The notes beneath the pieces were generated by a model. That model was given only the letters and a program-made list of their open reading frames with translations, made no database searches and was not told the DNA's origin. The translations under genes and the position numbers were made by a program. 64,000 nucleotides of DNA from the NCBI GenBank assembly GCA_011523835.1, contig WTFZ01000051.1:1-64000 (forward strand), given 5' to 3'. Positions 32,587-41,551 of the stretch are shown here, one piece after another. Numbering within the stretch: position 1 is the stretch's first letter; each line of letters begins with the position of its first letter. The stretch is from Synechococcus sp. CO36386bin_29 (GTDB lineage: Bacteria; Cyanobacteriota; Cyanobacteriia; PCC-6307; Cyanobiaceae).

Positions 32587-33330
32587 ATGACTTCACTTGC
32601 TTGTTCTTTCTGTCGAATTCTTCCGGCGGTCGCTGCAAGTGTGGTCCCCCTTGTCTCCCTGTCTGCACCTGCTGAGGCTGTTCTTCCACCGGTAGGGAAT
32701 GATCGTTCTCGTCTTGTGATGCTTCCTGAGGAAGCCCAGATAACTGCTCTGCCCTACATCATTACGCCAGAGCGTCGGGCGATGCTCAACACCATCCGCT
32801 TTGCCGAAGGAACCTGGAAAGGAGGTCTAGATCTTGGTTATCGGGTGATGTTCGGTGGTGGCCTGATGCAATCGATGGACCGCCATCCCAATCGAGTGAT
32901 TTATTCCTCTCGTTACGCCAGCGCAGCAGCGGGTGCCTATCAATTCATGCCCTTCACCTGGGATCTGGTGAAGCGCAGTCTCGGTGTTCGCGGCTTCGGC
33001 CCCGAAGTGCAGGATCAGGGTGCTCTGTTTCTGATTCAACGCCGTAAGGCCTTGGGCCTCACCGATCAAGGTGTCATGACCCCACTCCTGGCCGCGAAAT
33101 TGGCACCTGAATGGGCATCTTTTCCGACATTGCGTGGGCGCAGCTATTACGGACAGCCTGTCAAACGTTTCACCAACCTCAAGGGCTTTTACAACCTGAA
33201 CCTGGCTCAATTGCGCCAGATTCGTGATGAAAAAAGAGCTTCTCTTTCGAACGAAACGCCTGAAGCTGTTTCAGATCTGCCCAAGGCTCCTGTTTGCACA
33301 GGCCCCACTATTCTTTGTGGGATGCCCTGA
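32587..33330 (+). CDS. Exported lysozyme-like protein (lambda endolysin / GH104 type)
   Basis: 247 residues with a signal peptide-like N-terminus (ILPAVAASVVPLVSLSAPAEA). The catalytic domain resembles phage lambda endolysin R: LNTIRFAEGTWKGGLDLGYR (catalytic Glu), VMFGGGLMQSMDRHPNRVIY, SAAAGAYQFMPFTWDLVKRS, DQGALFLIQRRKALGL and YYGQPVKRF (GAGQYG-like region). It should cleave glycan strands as a lytic transglycosylase, in the periplasm. The C-terminal 30 residues carry two Cys (PVCTGPTILCGMP). The gene stands alone, without holin or phage genes, so it is probably a domesticated wall enzyme. Confidence 0.87.
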   Translation: MTSLACSFCRILPAVAASVVPLVSLSAPAEAVLPPVGNDRSRLVMLPEEAQITALPYIITPERRAMLNTIRFAEGTWKGGLDLGYRVMFGGGLMQSMDRHPNRVIYSSRYASAAAGAYQFMPFTWDLVKRSLGVRGFGPEVQDQGALFLIQRRKALGLTDQGVMTPLLAAKLAPEWASFPTLRGRSYYGQPVKRFTNLKGFYNLNLAQLRQIRDEKRASLSNETPEAVSDLPKAPVCTGPTILCGMP

Positions 33331-33345
33331 GGAACAACCTCAGGG
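33325..33345 (+). terminator. Putative bidirectional terminator hairpin
   Basis: Perfect inverted repeat CCCTGAGG-AACAA-CCTCAGGG overlapping the stop of the lysozyme-like gene and preceding the stop of convergent psb32. Short T-run downstream on the plus strand (ACTTTTG). Seen directly; function inferred. Confidence 0.55.
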
Positions 33346-33361
33346 ACCCACTTTTGATCGA

Positions 33362-34171
33362 CTACTCGTTTGACTCGCTCAAGCGACGCCCAACTGTCGC
33401 TTGCGCAATCAAATAGGCGCCAATGGCCCCTCCGATGAATCCCATGCCGTTGCGAATCAGCGGCAGGAGTTCGCTGGTACGTGTCACAACGGGAGCAATC
33501 CCGAACACACCAAACAGCATGATCCAAAGAGGAGACAGAAGCAGTAACCAAGCCCAAGCGACGCGCTCCCCCTCCTTGCGTGGATAGGCAGCAAAGCCTG
33601 CAATCAACCCGCCAAGCACAGAAGTGCTGAGGGTCCAGAGCCATTGCTCGGTGGGCAGACCTGGAACCACCTGGCAACCGCCGCGATCCAGACAGAGCTC
33701 CACCGCATCAATCGCAGCAAGCAGTGCGCCATCCTCTCCATGGTCGCGCACGTAATACTGATTGCCGTAGCGGGTCTGCAATTCGACCCACCAGGTGCGG
33801 GGCATCAGCGCGAAGAACGCATCGCCCACGTTGAAATTGAGGAGGTTGCCTCCCCGAGGGTCTCCCACCATCAGCAAGCTGCGCTCATCGAGTCCCCAGA
33901 AGTCCTTCACGGCCAGCCCGGGAGTGCGTTCGTACTGGGTCAGCACTCTGATCTTCCAGCCGCTGCGTTGTTCGAAGGCATCCAAAGACACTTCAAGAGA
34001 CTGCAGCTCCTTCGTACTGAAAACCCTGGCCAGATCAATCACGGGGGTTGGGTGATCCGGAAGCAGTTCAGGGTTGTCGCTGGCCTGGACGGGGGATGCC
34101 AGCAGTAGCAACAGAGGCAGGCTCAGGAGTGCCGCCCAGCGACAGAGTGTTCGGCGGAAGCCCATGATCAT
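33362..34171 (-). CDS. psb32: TPM-domain photosystem II repair protein, Psb32-like
   Basis: 269 residues. Signal peptide (CRWAALLSLPLLLLLASPVQA), then a TPM domain (TPVIDLARVFSTKELQSLEV, WKIRVLTQYERTPGLAVKDF, ERSLLMVGDPRGGNLLNFNV), and C-terminal membrane spans (TLSTSVLGGLIAGFAAY, WAWLLLLSPLWIMLFGVFGI, GMGFIGGAIGAYLIAQ). This layout matches cyanobacterial Psb32/plant TLP18.3, which protect and help repair photosystem II in the thylakoid lumen. Convergent with the lysozyme-like gene. Confidence 0.87.
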   Translation of the reverse strand: MIMGFRRTLCRWAALLSLPLLLLLASPVQASDNPELLPDHPTPVIDLARVFSTKELQSLEVSLDAFEQRSGWKIRVLTQYERTPGLAVKDFWGLDERSLLMVGDPRGGNLLNFNVGDAFFALMPRTWWVELQTRYGNQYYVRDHGEDGALLAAIDAVELCLDRGGCQVVPGLPTEQWLWTLSTSVLGGLIAGFAAYPRKEGERVAWAWLLLLSPLWIMLFGVFGIAPVVTRTSELLPLIRNGMGFIGGAIGAYLIAQATVGRRLSESNE

Positions 34172-34200
34172 CTACATCTGCCCGCCATTCTCACCAACTG

Positions 34201-35433
34201 ATGGTCTCGGATGTGTGCTGCCCAGCCTGGTTGCTGGATCGACTTCGACAAAACGGTGGAGAGGTTCCCTTCTCTCAGTTCATGCAATGGGCTTTGCACG
34301 ACCCAGACCATGGAGCCTATGGATCAGGTCATCTTGCGGTCGGTCCTCAAGGCGACTTCGCAACATCACCATCGCTTGGGGAGGATTTCGCCGACCTGCT
34401 TGTTGATCAGCTGCTGGACTGGCTCGGAGCCTTGGCCAGGCTCTTCCCTGGAGAACGATTGTCTTTGGTGGACGTGGGACCCGGTGAAGGCACGCTCACG
34501 GCTCAGCTCATCTCCTTGCTGCGTCGCAAGGCACCGGCTTGGGTCGATTCTCTGGACTGTGTTCTTGTGGAGTGCAATCCAGGCATGGAATTGCGGCAGA
34601 AGCGGCGTATTGGCGCTTGCCCTCCGATTCCCTGTCGCTGGACGTCACTTGAAGACCTGAAGCGCAATCCGTTGATTGGTGTTGTGGTGGCCCATGAGCT
34701 GCTGGATGCTCTCGCTGTTGAGCGGCTGGTGCTCAGAACAGGGCGCATGCAGCGTCAGATGGTCCGACTCCGGGACAGGAGTTCTTCAGCACAGATCCAC
34801 CTGGCTGAAGCGACGTTTGATGGAGAGCTGAGGACACAGTTTCAGAGTGAATGTGAACGCGCAGGGATGGTGATTCCACCCAACGGCGCAGAGGATGGCT
34901 GGACCACGGAATGGCATGCGTGCGTCGCCCCTTGGATGCGGGACGCCGCTGCAGCTGTGAAACAGGGAGTGCTGCTGGTGGTGGACTACGCGCTGGAGGC
35001 TGATCGCTATTACTCCTGCCAGCGCAGCGATGGAACCTTGCTGGCTTATCAAGAACAGATTGCGACCAATGAGGTCCTTCGCAATGCCGGCACTCAGGAC
35101 ATCACGGCCCATCTCTGTGTGGAAGGTGTGGTGGCTTCTGCTGAGATGAACGGCTGGAGATTTGAAGGACAACGCCGTCAAGGTGAGGCACTTCTCGCCC
35201 TCGGATTAGCTGATCGTTTCAGTGCACTTCAGTCGCTTCCCGCTGATCAACTCGGAGAAGCTTTGCGGCGCCGAGAAACCCTTTTGCGGTTGGTGGATCC
35301 TTCCTGTCTCGGTGATCTGCGTTGGATGGTGTTCCACCGCCAAAACTGCCATCAGGAGGATTTCCCAGAGCAATGCAGCCGTTTGCTCCGGGATCCGCCA
35401 GCGGTCAGTGCTGGTTCGTCAGACACTGCCTGA
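34201..35433 (+). CDS. MidA/NDUFAF7-type SAM-dependent methyltransferase
   Basis: 410 residues. Family features: the N-terminal [20 protein letters not shown] (F...M...LY.P..GYY), [20 protein letters not shown], the SAM loop [47 protein letters not shown] (x-NE-x-x-DA variant: HELLDAL) and [15 protein letters not shown]. In mitochondria this family methylates an Arg in complex I; in cyanobacteria a role with NDH-1 is inferred only. 29-base tail overlap with convergent aroB. Confidence 0.9.
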   Translation: MVSDVCCPAWLLDRLRQNGGEVPFSQFMQWALHDPDHGAYGSGHLAVGPQGDFATSPSLGEDFADLLVDQLLDWLGALARLFPGERLSLVDVGPGEGTLTAQLISLLRRKAPAWVDSLDCVLVECNPGMELRQKRRIGACPPIPCRWTSLEDLKRNPLIGVVVAHELLDALAVERLVLRTGRMQRQMVRLRDRSSSAQIHLAEATFDGELRTQFQSECERAGMVIPPNGAEDGWTTEWHACVAPWMRDAAAAVKQGVLLVVDYALEADRYYSCQRSDGTLLAYQEQIATNEVLRNAGTQDITAHLCVEGVVASAEMNGWRFEGQRRQGEALLALGLADRFSALQSLPADQLGEALRRRETLLRLVDPSCLGDLRWMVFHRQNCHQEDFPEQCSRLLRDPPAVSAGSSDTA

Positions 35434-36508
35434 CGTCACCATCACTGATCTGATCACTGATCAGTACTGATCCGATGGCATTCGGCATGACAAAGCGCAA
35501 TTGACCGTGGCGGACCTTCTTGTCGGATCGGAGGGTGTCGAGAACCCTGTCGATCGACAGGGATGGCCACTCTGTAGGAAGCCCGGCCTTACGGATCAGC
35601 GCTAACTGACGTTGCTGATCGGTCTCCGTCCAGAGGCCCTTGATCACAGCCAGATGACCGACAGCCGCCATGCCGATGGCAACGGCCTCCCCATGCAGCC
35701 AAGTGCCGTACCCCGTGAGTGTCTCCACGACATGACCGAAGGTATGGCCGTAGTTGAGAATCGCCCGGCGACCTCCTTCACGTTCATCGGCGGCGACCAC
35801 AGTGGCTTTGGCCTGAGCGGATCTCTCGAGAATGGTCTGGAGCAACTCCGCCTTCATAAGGCCAGGGTCGCTGAGATCCTCAGCCTGTTCCAGACGTTCA
35901 AACAACTCAGGATCGCCGATCACTCCATATTTGATAACTTCCGCCATACCGGCACGGAACTCCCTGGCTGGGAGTGTTCGCAATGTGAGCGGATCGATCA
36001 TCACCAGTGATGGTTGATGAAACGCCCCAATCAGGTTTTTTCCATAGGGATGATTGACGCCGGTTTTGCCTCCGATCGAGGCATCCACCATCGCCAGAAG
36101 AGTTGTGGGGACCTGAATCACCCGGATGCCTCGAAGCCAGCAGGCTGCAGCGAATCCGGTCATGTCCCCCACCACTCCGCCACCGAGGGCCAGCATCAGG
36201 GAGGTGCGTTCCAGGCCGTTTTGTTGGGCGGCGTCGAGAATGATCCGAAAAGTCTCAAGGGTTTTCTGCTCCTCGCCTGCATCGATCTCAAGGAGCACAG
36301 GTCTGAAACCTGCTGTTTCAAGACTGGTGAGGCATTGGTCGGCGTAGTGTTCGGCCACATCCGGGTTGCTCACCACAAGAACCCGTGTTCCCTCTCGCAC
36401 GGGTAACTCAGAGATGGATTCACCAACATCCGTGAGCTGTCCCGAACCAATGATCACGTCGTAGGGGTTGCGTTCGAGGGCAACACGGATCCTGGCCTGT
36501 GGTTCCAT
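35405..36508 (-). CDS. aroB: 3-dehydroquinate synthase
   Basis: 367 residues from ATG 36508 ([20 protein letters not shown]), the family start; the track ORF begins 44 codons earlier. Second step of the shikimate pathway, DAHP to 3-dehydroquinate, NAD- and Zn/Co-dependent. Motifs: [71 protein letters not shown], and metal ligands in the [11 protein letters not shown] and [10 protein letters not shown] segments. Divergent from the sugar permease gene with a 71-base gap. Confidence 0.96.
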   Translation of the reverse strand: MEPQARIRVALERNPYDVIIGSGQLTDVGESISELPVREGTRVLVVSNPDVAEHYADQCLTSLETAGFRPVLLEIDAGEEQKTLETFRIILDAAQQNGLERTSLMLALGGGVVGDMTGFAAACWLRGIRVIQVPTTLLAMVDASIGGKTGVNHPYGKNLIGAFHQPSLVMIDPLTLRTLPAREFRAGMAEVIKYGVIGDPELFERLEQAEDLSDPGLMKAELLQTILERSAQAKATVVAADEREGGRRAILNYGHTFGHVVETLTGYGTWLHGEAVAIGMAAVGHLAVIKGLWTETDQQRQLALIRKAGLPTEWPSLSIDRVLDTLRSDKKVRHGQLRFVMPNAIGSVLISDQISDGDVRQCLTNQH

Positions 36509-36579
36509 TGCCGTCGTTGTCACTGTGGTCGTGGACACTGACCCTATCCTCAGCTCGAATCGTTTCGGGTTGGCTGGTG

Positions 36580-37470
36580 ATGAAATCCGAGGTTGATCGC
36601 AGCAGAACCCTTGCAGCTTGGGGCTTTCTGACTCCTGCACTCATCCTTCTTGGTTTGTCGGTGCTGATTCCAGCAGCAATGGCGCTGGTCATGAGCTTCA
36701 CCCAGACAGGGCTCGATGTCTCCGAACCCTTGCGTTTCATCGGTTTCGCCAATCTGCGTCGGTTGGCAGGTGATGCCATGTTCTACAAAGTTCTGGGAAC
36801 GACACTGCTGTATCTCTTCGGTGTCGTGCCGCCAATCGTTCTCGGTGCACTCAGCCTGGCTGTCCTCGTGAACCGAACGATCCCTGGAATTCATGTGGTC
36901 AGAGCCGCTTTTTATACACCTGTTCTCGTTTCGATTGTTGTTGCAGCAATTGCCTTTCGATGGCTTTATGCCGAAAACGGATTGATCAATGGCTGGCTCG
37001 GAGCTTTGATCGGTTCCGGTTTCCTCCCGATCGATTTCCTCTCCAACCCCCTGTTGGCACTCCCTTCGGTGATGTTGGTCACCCTCTGGAAAGGACTGGG
37101 CTACTACATGGTCATTTTCCTTGGCGGTCTTCAAGGCATTCCAGGTGAGCTGTACGAAGCGGCCGAACTCGATGGCAGTGAAGGATGGAGAAAGCATCTC
37201 GACATCACGCTGCCGTTGTTGCGCCCTTATCTCACTTTGGTGGCCGTGATCTCGGCAATTGCTGCCACAAAGGTGTTTGAAGAGGTGTTTTTGATGACCC
37301 AGGGTGGACCCGCTGATTCCACACGCACACTGGTTTACTACGTGTATGACCAGGCCTTTGCAGAGTTGGAAATCAGCTACGCCTGCACCGTTGGCCTGGC
37401 TCTTTTTCTGATTGTCCTGCTCCTCACAGCGGTGCGACTGGCCTTCAGTGATGAGCGATCTCTCATCTGA
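36580..37470 (+). CDS. Sugar ABC transporter permease (MalF/UgpA family)
   Basis: 296 residues from ATG 36580 (track start 27 codons earlier overlaps aroB). Six membrane spans: [20 protein letters not shown] near the N-terminus, [37 protein letters not shown], and a C-terminal [19 protein letters not shown]. The EAA loop for ATPase contact reads [20 protein letters not shown] with TLPLLRPYL. It is a single permease subunit with no ATPase, binding protein or second permease adjacent; partners must be elsewhere. Substrate unknown. Confidence 0.92.
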   Translation: MKSEVDRSRTLAAWGFLTPALILLGLSVLIPAAMALVMSFTQTGLDVSEPLRFIGFANLRRLAGDAMFYKVLGTTLLYLFGVVPPIVLGALSLAVLVNRTIPGIHVVRAAFYTPVLVSIVVAAIAFRWLYAENGLINGWLGALIGSGFLPIDFLSNPLLALPSVMLVTLWKGLGYYMVIFLGGLQGIPGELYEAAELDGSEGWRKHLDITLPLLRPYLTLVAVISAIAATKVFEEVFLMTQGGPADSTRTLVYYVYDQAFAELEISYACTVGLALFLIVLLLTAVRLAFSDERSLI

Positions 37471-37543
37471 ACCATTCGTTTGAACCAATCTGCTGTCCGA
37501 TTTCGGCCTGGATGGCAAGCTTCAGGATGAGATAGGGGCTGAA

Positions 37544-38722
37544 ATGGGTAGCGCTGACGGCGCAATCGGAGTGATCGGTGGCGGACAGCTTGCTCTCATG
37601 TTGTCCGAAGCCGCTGCTTCTCGAGGCGTTGATGTGTGGGTTCAATCCACATCCGAAGCGGATTGTGCTGTTGCTGCATCCACACGATGGGTGCAAGCCT
37701 CACCCTCTGATCAGACCGCGACTCGCGAGCTGGCGCGTGATTGCTGTGGCATCACCTTTGAGAATGAGTGGGTGACGGTGGACGCCTTGATGCCTCTGGA
37801 ACGCCAGGGTGTGACCTTTGTTCCATCACTTGCCAGTCTCGTTCCTCTCGTCAATAAACTTTCACAGCGCAAGCTTCTCGACGATCTTTCCCTCCCCAGT
37901 CCTCGCTGGATCTGTCTGGCTGAGATCAACCCGGGATCGCCTGCCCTGCCGACTGGATGGACCTTCCCGGTGATGGCCAAGGCTGCGTCCGGTGGATACG
38001 ACGGCAAGGGCACGCAGATCCTCAAGGATCTCAATGATCTGGCTCATCTCATGCGAAATGTTCGCGCTCAGGAATGGTTGCTTGAGGCCTGGGTTCGATT
38101 CGATCGTGAACTGGCCCTCGTGGTGAGCCGCGATCGCCAGGGGCGCATCCGCCATCTTCCATTGGCGGAAACTCATCAGAATCACCAAATCTGCGATTGG
38201 GTTCTCGCTCCAGCTGAAGCGGACCCTTTGCTTGAAGCCACCGCTTACAACATCGCAGCATCCCTGTTGACACGCTTGGGATACGTGGGAGTGATGGCAC
38301 TGGAGTTCTTCTATGGCCCAGAAGGTCTTTTTGTGAACGAAATCGCTCCGCGCACCCATAACTCTGGTCACTTTTCTATCGAAGCCTGCTCCAGCAGCCA
38401 GTTTGATCAGCAGCTCTGTATCACGGCTGGGCTGCCTGTGCCCTCGACAGAGCTTGTGGTGGAAGGTGCGTTGATGGTCAACCTTCTTGGCTTGCATGAT
38501 GCAGCAGCAGCCGGAAGCGATGAAAACCTCAAGGATCGCCTGTCGAGGCTCCGATCGATCCCGAATGCGAATGTGCATTGGTATGGAAAGCAGGAACTTC
38601 CCGGTCGCAAAGTCGGCCATGTCACCGTCGTGTTGCAGGAGCCAAAAGCGGAGATACGACGACAGGCGGCGATGACAGTGCTGCAGCAGATTCGGGATGT
38701 GTGGCCGAATCCCCTAGATTGA
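37544..38722 (+). CDS. purK: 5-(carboxyamino)imidazole ribonucleotide synthase
   Basis: 392 residues. ATP-grasp enzyme of purine synthesis that makes N5-CAIR from AIR and bicarbonate. N-terminus IGVIGGGQLALMLSEAAASR, ATP-grasp core FPVMAKAASGGYDGKGTQIL, metal/ATP region YVGVMALEFFYGPEGLFVNE, IAPRTHNSGHFSIEACSSSQ, and C-terminal HWYGKQELPGRKVGHVTV. It is immediately followed by a 6S-like RNA, the same order known for other cyanobacteria. Confidence 0.97.
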   Translation: MGSADGAIGVIGGGQLALMLSEAAASRGVDVWVQSTSEADCAVAASTRWVQASPSDQTATRELARDCCGITFENEWVTVDALMPLERQGVTFVPSLASLVPLVNKLSQRKLLDDLSLPSPRWICLAEINPGSPALPTGWTFPVMAKAASGGYDGKGTQILKDLNDLAHLMRNVRAQEWLLEAWVRFDRELALVVSRDRQGRIRHLPLAETHQNHQICDWVLAPAEADPLLEATAYNIAASLLTRLGYVGVMALEFFYGPEGLFVNEIAPRTHNSGHFSIEACSSSQFDQQLCITAGLPVPSTELVVEGALMVNLLGLHDAAAAGSDENLKDRLSRLRSIPNANVHWYGKQELPGRKVGHVTVVLQEPKAEIRRQAAMTVLQQIRDVWPNPLD

Positions 38723-38725
38723 CTT

Positions 38726-38904
38726 TGAACTACCCCGTTGGTGACAGCCTTCTTCTAGTGCTCTGATCTGACTCTCTTTCGACTTGGGGCTGCTGTCGTG
38801 GTGGTGCCGTAGACCGGCCTTGTAGCCGGAAACGAATCCTCACTTTGTCGCCCCTTCTGGTAACTCCAGGTCGATCACTGGGGCTTGCACGGCTGGGTGG
38901 TTCA
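38726..38904 (+). ncRNA. ssaA: 6S RNA (6Sa, ssaA), downstream of purK
   Basis: The 189-base gap after purK can fold into one long interrupted hairpin. Its ends pair: TGAACTACCC (38726-38735) with GGGTGGTTCA (38895-38904), ten pairs with one G-U. An inner pair GGGGC/GCCCC and a near-terminal CCGGC-cttgta-GCCGG hairpin continue the rod. Length of about 180 nt and position directly after purK match the known cyanobacterial 6S RNA (described in PCC 6301; purK linkage known from several cyanobacteria). 6S RNA mimics an open promoter and binds RNA polymerase. Exact ends are not determined. Confidence 0.72.
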
Positions 38905-38911
38905 CCCTCTT

Positions 38912-39268
38912 TCAAGGACTCGACGAGAGAATTCGTTTCCTTAATTCCTCTCTGTCGAGCTTCGTCACCACAAAGACTTCCTGAGCTGTTGTGCCTCTGC
39001 GGGCCATCACCTTGTAGCCGCCGGTCACAGGCGTTGAAATGCGAAGTTGCAATCCAACGCAGCGCCCCTTCACGCGGGAGATCACACCTGGAGTGATGGT
39101 CTGAATGGCCGGATCTGTCACAAGCTCTCTGAGCCATGGGATCAGACCCTCCACGTAGGTGTTGTGCGTGATCACCAGGCGTCCCACGATCAGACCGTAA
39201 CAATGAAACAAGCTGGTCGAAGCTAGTGGATCTTGGCTACAGAGAAGACAGCGATGCTGTCCTTCCAT
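38912..39268 (-). CDS. DUF2103 family predicted metal-binding protein
   Basis: 118 residues. N-terminus has a Cys pair (HRCLLCSQDP), then the family core GRLVITHNTYVEGLIPWLRE, PAIQTITPGVISRVKG, LRISTPVTGGYKVMARRG and TAQEVFVVTKLDREEL. The pattern fits DUF2103, small proteins conserved in cyanobacteria and some archaea, annotated as predicted metal-binding without known function. Its 3' end abuts the 6S RNA on the opposite strand. Start ATG 39268 lies in a CATG shared with the divergent small ORF. Confidence 0.8.
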   Translation of the reverse strand: MEGQHRCLLCSQDPLASTSLFHCYGLIVGRLVITHNTYVEGLIPWLRELVTDPAIQTITPGVISRVKGRCVGLQLRISTPVTGGYKVMARRGTTAQEVFVVTKLDREELRKRILSSSP

Positions 39269-39494
39269 GCTTCGATCCGTTGACAGACTTCGTTGCGAAG
39301 TAACCGCTCCTCTGCGAGATCGCTGCGGTCCACAAGCCCGCGTCTTAACAGCGGAGCTGCATGGAGATGAAGTCAGGGGGCTCGCCTTCTGCCCTGGAAC
39401 AGTGATGCGTTACGTGCTGGTTGCCCAGAATCAAAAACTCAAGACCACGGAACTGCTGAAACTCACCCGAGCCAGTCGGCAACCAGCGGCCTGA
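39267..39494 (+). CDS. Small hypothetical protein
   Basis: 75 residues in a gap between the DUF2103 start and the convergent PucC-family gene. The sequence (CEVTAPLRDRCGPQARVLTA, VMRYVLVAQNQKLKTTELLK) is protein-like with an Arg/Lys-rich end. No family recognised. Its start ATG shares bases with the DUF2103 ATG on the other strand. Confidence 0.5.
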   Translation: MLRSVDRLRCEVTAPLRDRCGPQARVLTAELHGDEVRGLAFCPGTVMRYVLVAQNQKLKTTELLKLTRASRQPAA

Positions 39495-39501
39495 TGTTTG
39501 A

Positions 39502-40893
39502 TCAATCAAGTTCGTTGGTCAGCACGGAAGCCAGTGCCTGCTCGACCTTGCGCTGGAACAGATTGGTGTCGACCTTCAGCAGCATCATTCCAGCGATGAG
39601 AAGACCGATGGCTTGCACGATGAAGACGCCTGCATAGGCACTGAAACTGTTCTGAGAGCCACTGAACTGACCGAAGAAGCTGAGGAGCGCCCCACCTCCG
39701 ATGGTGGCGAGTCCCCGGGCGTAAGCCTGAGCAAGTCCCCAGACACCGATGAATGTTCCTGCCATCAAGGGGGAGGTCAGACCAAGCATGAGCGTGAGGC
39801 TGGCATTGGTGCTGATCCCCGCAGCCGTACCGAAGAAAAAGAGTGCTCCTCGGAACAGTGGTTCGGAGCTGATGCCTCCTGCCAAAACCATGAGCAGCAC
39901 GAAAATCGCCGACAGAAATCCACCCACCAGAGCTGTGCGTTGGGCACCGAGCCTGGGTACGAATAAAAACCCTGTCGTGGCAATCCCGAGCAATGTCCCG
40001 ACACCCCAGATGGCATTGAGTCTCGTGGTGGCACAGACATTCATGGCGAAGATCGCGCCTCCGTAGGGCTCAAGGACAGCCTCCTGAAGGAAAAGGGAGA
40101 AGGTGAAAAGCGACAGAACGACAAAGAAATAGCCCACCTGCGGAGAAGCTCTGAGGATTCTCCAGGCAGCTGGCAAAGAGATCTCCTGGTCACTGTGGTT
40201 GCCATGACCCTGCCCCATGCGGGTGGTGCTTCTGATGCGGGGCTCGACGCCGGTGATGGCGACCAGCACGAGGCCAAAGATCACGAAGGGTGCGATTGCG
40301 ATCAGACGTCCAACCCCCTCCATGACGTCAGTCAGTTCCTCGCTTGCGCAGGCGGATCCGAGAAAAGAGCTCAGGAGGATTGCGCCTGCCACGATTCCGA
40401 TCATCAGCATCGACCAGACGATGGAGACGAGAGCAGGTCGTTGCTTCTCAGTGCTGACATCAACCAACAGCGCGGCGAATGGCGTTGAACTGGCTGAAAT
40501 CGCCACGCCATACAGCAAAAAAACGACGGCCAGGATCAGACCACGTCCGATGACGGCTGCGCTGTCGTCGAGCATGGAGGCGGCAGCGATCCACAGCACC
40601 AGCTTTCCAGCGATCCAGGTAAGAGCACAGAACGCTGCGGCACCTCCCAAGATGAAGGGAGTTCGGCGAAGCCCATGCCATCGAGAGCGATCCGATTGTT
40701 GGCCAAACCAAACGCGTGTGAAGGCGACGAGCTGCTGGCAGCCGAGAGCGAGGGCTGTTAACGCTGCAGGAACAGCAAACTCTTCGATTAGGAGTCTGTT
40801 GAAGATCCCCAGGGTGAGTACGGACAGGGCTCCAAGACACGCTTGAAAGAGTCCCAGGCGAATGGCAAGGAGAAAAAAACGTGCCGAACCCAC
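39502..40893 (-). CDS. PucC/BCH2 family major-facilitator membrane protein
   Basis: 463 residues, about twelve membrane spans (LGLFQACLGALSVLTLGIFN, RTPFILGGAAAFCALTW, IAISASSTPFAALLVDVSTE as VAISASSTPFAALLVDVSTE, YFFVVLSLFTFSLFLQEAVL, LMLGLTSPLMAGTFIGVWGL). The LTLGIFNRLLIEEFAVPA start and LLVDVSTEKQRPA loop are typical of the PucC/BCH2 family, whose members assist assembly of pigment-binding light-harvesting complexes or carry pigments. The exact partner in this organism is unknown. Confidence 0.9.
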   Translation of the reverse strand: MGSARFFLLAIRLGLFQACLGALSVLTLGIFNRLLIEEFAVPAALTALALGCQQLVAFTRVWFGQQSDRSRWHGLRRTPFILGGAAAFCALTWIAGKLVLWIAAASMLDDSAAVIGRGLILAVVFLLYGVAISASSTPFAALLVDVSTEKQRPALVSIVWSMLMIGIVAGAILLSSFLGSACASEELTDVMEGVGRLIAIAPFVIFGLVLVAITGVEPRIRSTTRMGQGHGNHSDQEISLPAAWRILRASPQVGYFFVVLSLFTFSLFLQEAVLEPYGGAIFAMNVCATTRLNAIWGVGTLLGIATTGFLFVPRLGAQRTALVGGFLSAIFVLLMVLAGGISSEPLFRGALFFFGTAAGISTNASLTLMLGLTSPLMAGTFIGVWGLAQAYARGLATIGGGALLSFFGQFSGSQNSFSAYAGVFIVQAIGLLIAGMMLLKVDTNLFQRKVEQALASVLTNELD

Positions 40894-40928
40894 GTGGATG
40901 AAGGATTGATCGGTGAACCCTACGATCG

Positions 40929-41225
40929 CTAACAGCGTTCAATGGGTGCCATGGTCAGGCCATCACCACCCAGCTGCTGGTGGTAGAGCTCCGCTGGTTC
41001 AAGAGGACCACACCAAACCTCGGCGGCTCCCTCACCATCGATTCGATGCGCCAGATTCCAGGCTTGATCAGTGTTCATTCCAGGAATAGTCCTGCAGAGA
41101 CACTCAACCACGTGCTCAAAAGTGTTGACGTCATCGTTGAGGACAATCACCCGTGCTTGGGGGTAGCGCAGGGATTGCCGTTGCTTGTCGAGGACTGCAG
41201 AGGTGCCCGGTGATGACGAAGTCAT
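40929..41225 (-). CDS. clpS: ATP-dependent Clp protease adaptor ClpS
   Basis: 98 residues. ClpS core: YPQARVIVLNDDVNTFEHVV (N-degron pocket residues ND..T..HV), ECLCRTIPGMNTDQAWNLAH, IDGEGAAEVWCGPLEPAELY and HQQLGGDGLTMAPIE. Delivers N-degron substrates to ClpAP/ClpCP. Cyanobacteria often carry two ClpS forms; which one this is cannot be decided. Divergent from petN across 70 bases. Confidence 0.95.
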   Translation of the reverse strand: MTSSSPGTSAVLDKQRQSLRYPQARVIVLNDDVNTFEHVVECLCRTIPGMNTDQAWNLAHRIDGEGAAEVWCGPLEPAELYHQQLGGDGLTMAPIERC

Positions 41226-41295
41226 GAGAGCTCGTGAACAACTGACCTGATTCGCCCAACACCTTAGGTAAAGTCAGCGGAGCTTTGATCCCGAC

Positions 41296-41397
41296 ATGCT
41301 GTTCACCCTAGGCTGGGCTTCCCTCGCAGCTGTTTTCAGCTTCTCGATCGCCATGGTGGTGTGGGGACGCAATGGTGACGGCACCTTGAATTTCTGA
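41296..41397 (+). CDS. petN: Cytochrome b6f complex subunit VIII (PetN), missed by the ORF track
   Basis: ATG 41296 to TGA 41397 encodes 33 residues: [20 protein letters not shown], then [12 protein letters not shown]. This is the single-span PetN subunit of the cytochrome b6f complex, with the conserved GWA...[12 protein letters not shown] pattern and normal length. It is too short for the track. A small membrane-protein frame starts 1 base after its stop. Confidence 0.95.
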   Translation: MLFTLGWASLAAVFSFSIAMVVWGRNGDGTLNF

Positions 41398-41398
41398 G

Positions 41399-41551
41399 GT
41401 GCTTGCAACGGTTCCCTCTCAACTGCTGAATCAAGGTTTGGCAGTGACAGCCACTGCTCTTCTTGTTTTTGTTAGTGGCGGAGTGATTTATTTGTCTACC
41501 ATTGAGTGGAGAGATCGTCGTCGTCGGCGTTCATCACGTGGTAACGACTGA
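41399..41551 (+). CDS. Small single-span membrane protein after petN, missed by the ORF track
   Basis: GTG 41399 to TGA 41551 encodes 50 residues. A hydrophobic segment (GLAVTATALLVFVSGGVIYL) is followed by STIEWRDRRRRRSSRGND, a strongly basic cytoplasmic tail. It starts 1 base after the petN stop and its end overlaps the likely GTG start (41538) of the next gene, so the three genes are probably one transcript. No family name known to me; context with petN hints at a thylakoid protein, which is inference. Confidence 0.65.
   Translation: MLATVPSQLLNQGLAVTATALLVFVSGGVIYLSTIEWRDRRRRRSSRGND

Noticed and set aside
36580-37470. Sugar permease as a member of the glucosylglycerol system
   Set aside because: It is 22 kb away, and the ggt operon already has two permeases.
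38800-38850. ATCCTCACTTT resembling the Yfr1 small RNA core
   Set aside because: Not an exact match to the Yfr1 motif, and it lies within the 6S RNA fold.
38723-38911. Possible tmRNA or SRP RNA
   Set aside because: No tag-peptide frame or conserved tmRNA ends; the long end pairing and purK linkage fit 6S RNA better.
38730-39203. 157-aa minus-strand ORF over the 6S RNA and DUF2103
   Set aside because: Basic, low-complexity translation of structured RNA; DUF2103 in another frame is better supported.
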